From Dokdonella fugitiva (GTDB taxonomy: Bacteria; Pseudomonadota; Gammaproteobacteria; Xanthomonadales; Rhodanobacteraceae): a stretch of 64,000 nucleotides of DNA. The notes beneath the pieces were generated by a model. That model saw only the letters and a list, made by a program, of their open reading frames with translations. It made no database searches and had not been told where the DNA came from. The stretch's first letter is position 1; each line of letters opens with the position of its first letter. Location: positions 186,001-250,000 of the forward strand of contig NZ_SLWQ01000007.1 in the NCBI RefSeq assembly GCF_004342425.1, given 5' to 3'. This document shows positions 1 through 7,797 of the stretch, piece by piece. Position numbers and translations under genes: made by a program.

Positions 1-1869
1 TGCGGCAGCGACAAGTCGATCGGTTACGGCACGATCCTCAGCAAGCGGCGCGGCATCAACGGCTACGCGTCGCTGTCGTACGCGTTCGGCAACGGCAGCG
101 AATGGTTCGCCGACCTGCAGGCGGGCCACCACACGGTCGACATCTTCCGCGACGTCACCTCGTGGAGCTACATGGCGCCGGACGGCAACGAGGAAGGCTA
201 TTTCAACAACCAGGCGACCGGCGGCATCGAATACTGGCAGCGCCAGTTCTCGCCCGAGGAAATGGGCGGCCTGAATCGCGGCATGATCGAGACGACGCAG
301 CGCACGTTCGGCATCACCACCGGCTTCAAGGGCACGTTCGGCGAGTCGTGGAACTACGAGGCGTCGCTGAGCCATTCGCGCTACGACGCGACGATCAGCT
401 GGCCGCAGATCGTCGCCGCGCGCGCGAACGCGCTGTTCCTCGGCGAGCCGGTCGGCGAGGACGACGACGGCCTGCCGATCTTCGATGCCGACCCGACGCG
501 CCTGTACACGCCGCTCACGCGCGCCGAGTACGACTCGATCGCCGCGCGCACGGTCTACCATCCGGAATCGGAAACGAGCACCGCCGCGTTCACCGCGAGC
601 ACGATCGACCTGTTCGCGCTGCCCGGCGGCGACGCGGGATTTTCCGGCACGCTCGAAGTCGGCCGGCAGGCGTACGACCTCAATCCCGATCCGCTCGCGA
701 CCGAGTACTACTACTACAGCTGGCGCGATTCCGACGGCCACGGCAGCCGCAACCGCTGGGCCGGCGCGGGCGAACTGCGCATGCCCGTGGTCGACACGCT
801 CAACCTCAGCCTCGCCGGCCGCTACGACCAGTACCGCTACTCCGGCCACGAGATCGGCAAGGCGACCTGGAGCACCGGCCTCGAGTGGCGGCCGATCGAC
901 AGCCTGCTCGTGCGCGGCTCGTACGGCACCGCGTTCCGCGCCCCGGACCTGCACTACGTCTACGCCGGCGTCGGCAACGACGAAACCTCGGGCATCGACT
1001 ACTACAACTGCCTCAACGACGACGCCGATGACTGCGAGGAATATTCCGAAGGCCTGATCCGCACGCGCGCGGGCAATCGCAAGCTCGACCCGGAAACGAG
1101 CAAGTCATGGACCGCGGGCTTCGTCTGGTCCCCGCTCGACGGCCTCGACCTCTCGCTCGACTGGTTCGACATCGACATGCGCAACCAGGTGCAGGACATG
1201 AGCGTCGACTCGATCCTGCGCGACGAGGCGTCGTGCCGCCTCGGTGACCTCGACATCAACTCGCCGACCTGCGTCGATGCACTCGCGCGCATCACGCGCA
1301 GCAGCAACGGTTCGCTCTACGGCATCTACGTCAATCCGATCAACGTCGCGCGCGAAACGACGAGCGGCGCCGACCTTTCGGCGCGCTACCGCTTCGACAC
1401 GTCGGTCGGCCGCTTCACGCTGTCGGCGAACCACACCTGGGTCAAGCGCCACGACTTCCAGCAGTACAAGGGCGATCGCGTCGAGGACGAATTCGAGGTC
1501 AACAGCGGCTTCGACATCCCGCGCACGAAGACGAGCGCGAGCGTGACCTGGGAAAAGGACGCATGGTCGGCGACCCTGCACGGCGAACGCCTCGGCCGCC
1601 TGCCGAACGGCTGGTCGTACGACCAGGTCTGGGAAGACGGGGATCCGGGCCCGACGATCGCGCCGACCTACCGCTTCAATGCGTCCGCGCAGTACACGTT
1701 CGGCGACCACGCGCGCCTCTCGCTCGCGGTGACGAACCTCTTCAACAAGATGCCGCCGCACGACCCGACCTACACCGCGTATCCGTACTACGACATCTCG
1801 TGGTTCGACGCGGTCGGCCGCACCGTCTACGTGCAGTACACGCACAAGTTCGGCGGCAGTCCGTTGTAG
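1..1869 (+). CDS. TonB-dependent receptor, C-terminal part (5' end outside window)
   Basis: The frame is open from the first base, so the start, signal peptide and plug domain lie outside the window; 622 residues are visible. The protein should be an outer-membrane beta-barrel importing a substrate with TonB energy. Seen: alternating polar/aromatic strands, a GTAFRAPDLHYVY segment typical of these barrels, VTNLFNKMPPHD near the end, and a last strand YVQYTHKF. Two Cys-bearing extracellular loops (around NCLNDDADDCEE and CRLGDL...SPTC) resemble the Oar/CirA-type receptors common in Xanthomonadales. Substrate cannot be told from the barrel alone. The TAG stop lies in a GTAGCGC palindrome (1866-1898). 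Confidence 0.9.
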   Translation, partial: CGSDKSIGYGTILSKRRGINGYASLSYAFGNGSEWFADLQAGHHTVDIFRDVTSWSYMAPDGNEEGYFNNQATGGIEYWQRQFSPEEMGGLNRGMIETTQRTFGITTGFKGTFGESWNYEASLSHSRYDATISWPQIVAARANALFLGEPVGEDDDGLPIFDADPTRLYTPLTRAEYDSIAARTVYHPESETSTAAFTASTIDLFALPGGDAGFSGTLEVGRQAYDLNPDPLATEYYYYSWRDSDGHGSRNRWAGAGELRMPVVDTLNLSLAGRYDQYRYSGHEIGKATWSTGLEWRPIDSLLVRGSYGTAFRAPDLHYVYAGVGNDETSGIDYYNCLNDDADDCEEYSEGLIRTRAGNRKLDPETSKSWTAGFVWSPLDGLDLSLDWFDIDMRNQVQDMSVDSILRDEASCRLGDLDINSPTCVDALARITRSSNGSLYGIYVNPINVARETTSGADLSARYRFDTSVGRFTLSANHTWVKRHDFQQYKGDRVEDEFEVNSGFDIPRTKTSASVTWEKDAWSATLHGERLGRLPNGWSYDQVWEDGDPGPTIAPTYRFNASAQYTFGDHARLSLAVTNLFNKMPPHDPTYTAYPYYDISWFDAVGRTVYVQYTHKFGGSPL

Positions 1870-1898
1870 CGCCGGGCGGAGCCGCGGGCTCGCGCTAC
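1866..1898. repeat. Palindromic element at receptor stop codon
   Basis: GTAGCGC at 1866-1872 is matched by GCGCTAC at 1892-1898, with a GC-rich near-palindrome (GAGCCGCGGGCTC) inside. The receptor's TAG is the second to fourth base of the element. It could act as a transcript-end hairpin, but no T-run follows, so it is not a standard intrinsic terminator. The rest of the gap to 2173 holds nothing recognisable. Confidence 0.5.
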
Positions 1899-2173
1899 CT
1901 TCATCATCCGCAACCCATCGGCACGGAACGGGGCCGTCGAAGCACATTCGGCGTCCCTTTCCGTTCCACCTCGCCACGATGCAGGGCGGCCCATGCGGCC
2001 GCCGGCAACGATGGCTCTCGCGGCGTCCGCCCCGACTCGCGGCGGATCCTTGCCGTCCATCACGAGCAGCCCGCCCTAGCCGATGTCGCTGAGCCATCCA
2101 TGCGGCTTGCGCGTTCCGCCGCGGGGCCGGGAGACCTGCCGGCTTTCCCCGGCTGGACGCCAACGTGCGCGCT

Positions 2174-2848
2174 TCAGGGCTGCCATACCGAATTCATGCC
2201 CACCACGACGGCTTGCGGCACGACACTTTCGGGGTTCGCGATCATGATGTTCACGTAGTAGTCGGCGCCGGGTTGCAGCGGGCACGCGGTATCCGGTGCG
2301 GTCGTCGAGAAATGCCAGAAGACGAGCGCATTACCCGCCTCGACGTCCGCCTTCAGGCAACCTGGCGTCGGCAGATGCGCCGCGAAATCTCCGCAGGCGC
2401 TGCTGATCGCCATGGTGACACGGGCAGGCGGCGATGACGGCACTTCGGAATAACCGAACCGACCCGAAAGATTTCCCGGCGCTGCCGGCGTGCGGAAATG
2501 TGCTGCCACGTAGTTCCATTTGCCGAAATTGCGCAGCGTCGGCGCAGGCGCGTCGCTGAAGCCCGGCCATGACACCGGCACGGAATCGATGACCGAGGAA
2601 AACCCCCACAGATTGTCCCATTCGGTAATGTTCACGTTCGGGCGGACGTGCGTCGTATCGGAGCCATAGCTGATGTTGCCGACGGGCTGCCACGTGCGCA
2701 TGCCGTCGGGCAGTGCGAGCTGCGGTGAGCAGACCCATTCGAACCCGCCGGAAAAGATGATGTCCGAGGCGTCCGCCGCGGCGGACGCGATCGGCGCCAG
2801 CAGGAACATCACGCCTGCCAGCCGGTGTTCGCCGATGCCCGATGCCAT
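2174..2848 (-). CDS. Secreted protein of unknown function with N-terminal IIFSGGFE motif
   Basis: A 224-residue protein. The start at 2848 is chosen because AGGAGGGG lies 4 nt upstream; an ATG 54 nt further up lacks such a site. Residues 1 to about 25 form a signal peptide (hydrophobic LAGVMFLLAPIASAAADA). The mature protein begins with DASDIIFSGGFEWVC. Similar IFxDGFE strings end three other secreted proteins in this window. The rest is Trp/aromatic rich with four Cys and no recognised domain; it looks like a beta-rich extracellular protein. Function unknown. Confidence 0.75.
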   Translation of the reverse strand: MASGIGEHRLAGVMFLLAPIASAAADASDIIFSGGFEWVCSPQLALPDGMRTWQPVGNISYGSDTTHVRPNVNITEWDNLWGFSSVIDSVPVSWPGFSDAPAPTLRNFGKWNYVAAHFRTPAAPGNLSGRFGYSEVPSSPPARVTMAISSACGDFAAHLPTPGCLKADVEAGNALVFWHFSTTAPDTACPLQPGADYYVNIMIANPESVVPQAVVVGMNSVWQP

Positions 2849-2975
2849 CGAACCCCTCCTGATGCCCACCCCGAACGCTCGGCGCTCGTGAAGATTAGGC
2901 ATCGTGCCATTTTTTTATTTGCTCCTCGGCAACGCGCACTCAGGGTCACGGAACTCCGAACAACGCGCGCTCGCG

Positions 2976-4058
2976 TCATCCTTTCGCATAAGCTTCTCGG
3001 ATCAACGCTTCCTGATGCTCGTCCAGCCTGGCGCCGACCTTGGCGATGCGCCCGGACCTGCGGAAGAATCGGTAGATCACGTAGGCGATCGCCAGCACTA
3101 CGGCCACGAGCGAGATGCCGCCCATGGCCGCTGCGGCCGACGTCCAGCCCATTTTCGCGAAAAGCAAGAACAGCGGACTGACGAGAACGGTGTTGATGAG
3201 CAGATAAATTCCCGCAGCGATCAGGATGGACATGCCTGTGTAGCGTTCGACGCCGAGCTTCTTGTTGATGCCCTGTCCGCGAAACAGATGCCAGTGCCGG
3301 CCTGCACTGTGGTTCACCAACGCGGAATACCATCCGTTGGACGCACCCGCGCTGCGGAACGAGATCAGGGAAACTTTCTGACCGGCACGCAACGGAATGT
3401 CGTGATGCGCGAGCCGCACCGCATGCTCCGTGCCGTCGCCGGCGCGCAACCAGAACTCGTGCGTCCTGTCGACCGTCGAGCTGATCCGCACCGGGCTGGT
3501 GCTGCCGTGCACGTGACCGAGCGCACCGGTCGTGACATAGCCGCCGCCACCACCGCCATGGACGTGCGTTTCGCTGTACTTGTCCGAGCTCATGACCTCG
3601 CCGGTCAATATGCTGAACTCGACGGTCGTCTTGCCATAGACGAAATTGTGGCCGTCACGCGCGATCTGTGGCGCTTCCAGCTCGGCCTTCTTGATCGCGG
3701 TGAATCCCTTGCCGAGCTTCTCGCGTCCGGGGCCCTTTGCCCACTTGGCTGCGGCGTCCGTCGCCTGCATCAGCTTCTCCTTGCCGGGACCCTGGGCCCA
3801 CTCAGCCGCGGCGCCGGTCGCCTGGCGCAACTTCTCGGCAGCGAGCTGCGATGCGGTGACGGCGACGACGCGCGTGACGACACCTTGCGCGTCGGTCGTG
3901 AACTCGACGGCCTGGCCAGGCATGGGCGCACCCGGCGATTGCCACGTGCGTTCGAGTTCGAACGACCACTGTCCGCCGTCGTTCGCAATGACACCCTGCA
4001 TGCCGTCTGCCGGGACCCTCGAGATGGTTCCGCGCATCGGCTGTGATTGTTCCACCAT
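2976..4058 (-). CDS. Membrane protein with N-terminal cold-shock-like fold and two TM helices
   Basis: A 360-residue protein started at an ATG with GGGAGGA directly upstream. Residues about 7-70 (GTISRV...GVIANDGG...FELER...GQAVEF) follow the pattern of a cold-shock/OB-like beta-barrel, without the classical RNP motifs being clear. Residues about 75-115 hold two copies of an Ala-rich unit with a WAxGPGxEKL ending. A His/Gly cluster (HVHGGGGGG) precedes a beta-rich middle domain. Two hydrophobic helices follow near residues 275-330 (SILIAAGIYLLINTVLV; SLVAVVLAIAYVIYRFF), then a charged tail. Function is unknown; an inner-membrane sensor or stress protein is only a guess. Confidence 0.7.
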   Translation of the reverse strand: MVEQSQPMRGTISRVPADGMQGVIANDGGQWSFELERTWQSPGAPMPGQAVEFTTDAQGVVTRVVAVTASQLAAEKLRQATGAAAEWAQGPGKEKLMQATDAAAKWAKGPGREKLGKGFTAIKKAELEAPQIARDGHNFVYGKTTVEFSILTGEVMSSDKYSETHVHGGGGGGYVTTGALGHVHGSTSPVRISSTVDRTHEFWLRAGDGTEHAVRLAHHDIPLRAGQKVSLISFRSAGASNGWYSALVNHSAGRHWHLFRGQGINKKLGVERYTGMSILIAAGIYLLINTVLVSPLFLLFAKMGWTSAAAAMGGISLVAVVLAIAYVIYRFFRRSGRIAKVGARLDEHQEALIREAYAKG

Positions 4059-4250
4059 GGTCCTCCCCCTTCGGGCGCTCGCCCGGAATTGCGGATGCGA
4101 TCCACGACGACGACTGCGAATAGGGCCTCCGTGGCGTGAACGATGCCGGGTCCGCCGCCTTCGCGCCCGCGCACAATCGGCACTGCGCCTGCGGCGTCGA
4201 CGCTTCGCTGCGGCCTTCCCTCTCCGAGCCGGTTCAGTCGCGGAGTGTTG

Positions 4251-5081
4251 TCATCGCGGGCGTCCGTAGAGTCGGGCTTGATCCTTTGCCTCCAGGCGAT
4301 GCAGTTCCGCCATGACGCCTGACGGCGGATTGCCGATCGCATGGGGTGGTCGCCCCTCCAGGTACACGGCACCGTAGACCGTCCCGCGCGCACGGTCGTA
4401 GAGCGTTCGCACATGGTTGTCCGCACAGTTGTGCGGCTGACACGCGCCGACCACGAGATACTCGACATTGCCGATGCGCGTCGTCCCGAAATCGGTGTTC
4501 TGCCCCATGTCCGCGAGCCAGGAGACTTTCCGGTAGGCTCCCAGTGCCGCGTGATAGGCGCGCTTGAAGCGTGGATCGCTCGCCATCAGTTGCCAGCTCG
4601 AGCCGATCGGTTCCTGCGATCCCGGTGCCGCCGACGGCGGCGCCGTAGGCATCTCCGGCTTGCGTCGCTTTGCGCTGTCGCAATCACGGAGTTTGCGCCG
4701 GTCGCCAGCGAGGATTGCCTGCGCATCCGGATGGCTGCCGCCATCCTCGACGTAGAGTCCAAGGCGATCCCGGTAGACATGGAAATCAAGCCGGTCCGAC
4801 ATGAACTCCACCTCGAACCCCTGCGGCGGCTCCGTGTTGCCGAACGTCGAATACACGGGCTGCACGCCGCCCGACTGCATCCGGCGTGAATCCCGCTCGA
4901 GCACGATTCCGGTCGGCAGTATCCGGACGCGCACCGCATGCGGATTGGCGCAATCGGTCGAATACGAGCCACCGTATCGGGCCAGCTCGTCGAGACGCCC
5001 TTGTGCCCGCGCCGTGCCGGTCATTGCAGTCCCTGAAACCGCAAGCAGAACGAGTACCTGCGATTGAATGCGTCGGTTCAT
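4251..5081 (-). CDS. Exported protein with C-terminal Ivy-like lysozyme inhibitor domain
   Basis: A 276-residue protein with a signal peptide (cleavage near ARA-QG, residue 27). The C-terminal part, about residues 160-276, matches the Ivy family (inhibitor of vertebrate lysozyme): CQPHNC at 214-219 corresponds to the family's CKPHDC loop that plugs the lysozyme active site, followed by the usual N-x-Y-D strand. Ivy proteins are normally about 130-150 residues, so the N-terminal 130 residues (two Cys, Asp/Arg rich) are an extra domain I do not recognise, joined by a Pro/Ala/Ser linker near 140-160. A periplasmic or secreted lysozyme inhibitor is a reasonable inference. Confidence 0.75.
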   Translation of the reverse strand: MNRRIQSQVLVLLAVSGTAMTGTARAQGRLDELARYGGSYSTDCANPHAVRVRILPTGIVLERDSRRMQSGGVQPVYSTFGNTEPPQGFEVEFMSDRLDFHVYRDRLGLYVEDGGSHPDAQAILAGDRRKLRDCDSAKRRKPEMPTAPPSAAPGSQEPIGSSWQLMASDPRFKRAYHAALGAYRKVSWLADMGQNTDFGTTRIGNVEYLVVGACQPHNCADNHVRTLYDRARGTVYGAVYLEGRPPHAIGNPPSGVMAELHRLEAKDQARLYGRPR

Positions 5082-5112
5082 GCGTCACCTCGAAAATGTC
5101 CAGTGCTCGTGG

Positions 5113-7406
5113 TCAATCGAAGCCATCGCGGAAGATGACGTCGGTGCGAAACCACCGACCGATGTCGACCGGCGCCGTCATGTTGTTGCCGATCGAGCCG
5201 TCGCCGAGCTGCCCGGAGTAGTCGGATCCCCAGCACCTGGCACGACCGTCGGCAAGGCGCACGCATGAACCGTCGTAGCCGAGGGCGATTGCAACGACCG
5301 TTCCGCCCAGGCCGACAACGTCGACCGGCAGGATGCGCGTCGCCAAGGTTCCGTCACCGACCTGATAGTTGTTGTTGTGGCCCCAGCATTTCAGCAGGCC
5401 GTCCTTGACCGCACAGCTGTGGTAGCCGCCCGCACCGATCGCCGTGACACCGGATGCGAGACCGTCCACGCTGACCGGCGCCGTACGCTGGACCTGCGTG
5501 CCGTCGCCGAGCTCGCCGTAAGGGTTGTAGCCCCAGCACTTCGCAGCGCCGGCCGTCGTCATGCCGCAGGTGTGTTCACCGCCAGCGGAAATCGCCGCGT
5601 AAGGGGTTCCGGAATCGTCGATCGCCGTCGGCAGGTAGCGGTCCGTCGTGCTGCCGTCGCCGACCTGACCGCGGAAATTGCGTCCCCAGCACTTCACGCC
5701 GCCATCATCCAGCAATGCGCAGATGTGCCGTTCGCCCGCGCTGATGGATACGACAGCGTGATCGAGCCCGACCACCGCGACCGCGTGATCGCGATCCTCG
5801 AGGCTGCCATCGCCGAGCTGGCCCGAGTCGTTGCGACCCCAGCACATGACAGCCCCTGCGGACGTCAATGCGCAGGTGAAGGACAAGCCTGCGGTGACTG
5901 CGACGGCGTCGCTGGCACCCAGCACCGGCACCGGCGTGTTGCGCGCGATCGTCGTACCGTCGGCGAGCTGGTGGTAGTTGTTGCGGCCCCAGCACCAGAC
6001 GGTTCCGTCCGCCTTCGCCGCGCACGCGTGCTGCTCGCCTGCCGCGACATCCAGCACGCCGCTTTCCAGTCCGTACACGTCGCTGGCGCCGGACGAATCG
6101 ATGCCGCCGCCGCTCGTCGTCTGTGCACCGTTGCCCACTTGACCGTAGTCGTTCACTCCCCAGCACATCGCCCCGCCGGCTTCGGTCGCCGCGCAACTCG
6201 TATTCCGGCGCAATGCCAGGCGCACCGGCGCCGATGTCAATCCCGAAACGATCCAGGGGCGAAGGATGGCTTCCAGATTCCAATGGATCGTATTGCCGTT
6301 GCCGCTCTTGCCATAGTCGGTATTGCCCCAGCACAGGATCCTGTTGTAGCTACTCCGAACACAACTATTGTTGTCGCCGAGCGACATTTCGACGATTGCG
6401 CCATTCATGCCGCTGACATTGGTCGGCCGGTTGAAGTCGGCCGTCGTGCCGTCGCCGACCTGCCCGCTTCCGTTTTCGCCCCAGCACTTCAACACCTGAC
6501 CGGCCGCGAGTGCGCAAGTATGGTCACCCCCTGCTGCAATGCGGGTCACGCCGCTGGCAAGCCCGTCGACGGCGACCGGCAGGCTGCGACTGGAATTGGT
6601 GCCGTCCCCGAGTTGTCCCGAGCTGTTGCGGCCCCAGCACTGCATGCCGCCAGTCGAGGTCAAAGCGCACGTGTGATAGCCGCCGACCGCGATCGCGGAA
6701 ACGCTTCCGCTGACCGTCACCGCAACCGGCGTCGTCCGCGTCGTCGTCGTGCCGTCGCCGATCTGCCCTGCATTATTGCGACCCCAGCACTTCATCTGGC
6801 CGCCGCTGATGAGTGCACAGCCGTGCTCCTCGCCTGCGCCGATAGCGATGGCGCCGGCTAGACCAAGCACATCGCCCGGTACGGGCTGGTCCGATGTCTG
6901 ACCTGTGCCGAGGCGGCCGTTGTCGCTTTCACCCCAGCATTTGACGCCACCGGTCTGCATCAGCGCGCAAGTGTGCGACGTACCGAGCGCCAGAGCTTTC
7001 ACACCGCTAGAGCTTTCACACCGCTGGAGAGTCCCGTCACTGGCGTCGGCACCGCCCGATAGAGCATGGTGCCATCACCGAGCTGACCACTCGAATTGAG
7101 GCCCCAGCATCGCACGCCACCCGACGTAGTAAGTCCGCAGCTATGGCTCCCGCCAGAAGCGACGGAGCGAAGGCGCTCTTCGGACGTGTCGACCTCGACC
7201 GGTGCTGCGCGGTCGAGCAGGATCGAATAGCCGTCGCCGAGCTGCCCCGAGTTGCCCCGCCCCCAGCAGCGCACATGACCGTCGTCGACATCGATCGCGC
7301 AGGTATGGTCTCCGCCTGCCGACAGTGTCGCCGCCGAACCGACCGCCGGCCACATCGGCATCAGCGCGAGAAGTACGCGCAATCCACTTCTACCAAGATC
7401 CATCAT
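5113..7406 (-). pseudogene. Secreted RCC1-repeat double beta-propeller protein, split by a 17-bp duplication
   Basis: Two adjacent frames together encode one protein. The first (start 7406 or 7403 after a G-rich site, stop at 6999) has a signal peptide (VLLALMPMWPAVGSAA) and two RCC1 blades. The second (from 7002 to 5113) has twelve more. Each blade carries an H-T/S-C strand and a CWGxNxxGQLGDGT turn, so the whole has 14 blades, enough for two seven-bladed propellers, with two Cys per blade. The break is an exact 17-bp tandem duplication (6992-7008 and 7009-7025); removing one copy restores TGLSSGVKALALGTSHTC. The protein ends RTDVIFRDGFD. A restart at GTG 7002 would lack a signal peptide. 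Confidence 0.85.
6992..7025. repeat. Exact 17-bp tandem duplication inside the RCC1 gene
   Basis: AGAGCTTTCACACCGCT occurs twice in direct succession. Its length is not a multiple of three and it shifts the reading frame, ending the upstream frame in ...VKALAV-stop. It could be a natural slippage event or an assembly error. Confidence 0.9.
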
Positions 7407-7797
7407 AGCCCCCCGATTCTGGTTCCCCTCCGCACGAACGGCGCCAGCTGGCACCTGACTCGTTCGGAATCCCTGAAGTAGCAAGCACATCGCATGCCAG
7501 CCAAACCGATGCAATTCCATCGCTGTACGGTCCTCGAATCCCTTGCGACGCATGGCCGTCAGACCGTGACAACGGGCGTGCGGTTTTGACGCCTTTCCGG
7601 CGCGATGGTCCGGAGCCGCAATTCGCCCCCTGATGCTCACCTCGTTCGCGCTGCGCGTCCTCACGGAGCCTTCAAGGAATCTTCAAGACCGCGCCGATTG
7701 CCGGGAAGAGCGTGCTCGCGCGGACTTGCGTGGATGCGGAAACAGTTTGTAAGGTTCGGCAGTCCCCAGGGGGAGTAACGCACATGGAGCGCTCACC
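7407..7797. other. Divergent intergenic region between RCC1 gene and kinase gene
   Basis: This 391-bp spacer must hold promoters for both flanking genes. No convincing -35/-10 pair, repeat or RNA gene could be singled out. A GGGGGAG site at about 7769-7775 precedes a short ATG at 7784 but is not in good register with the kinase start. Confidence 0.4.

Noticed and set aside
5113..7664. Two separate RCC1-repeat genes in tandem
   Set aside because: The second would lack a signal peptide and start mid-blade at GTG 7002; removal of one 17-bp copy joins both precisely.
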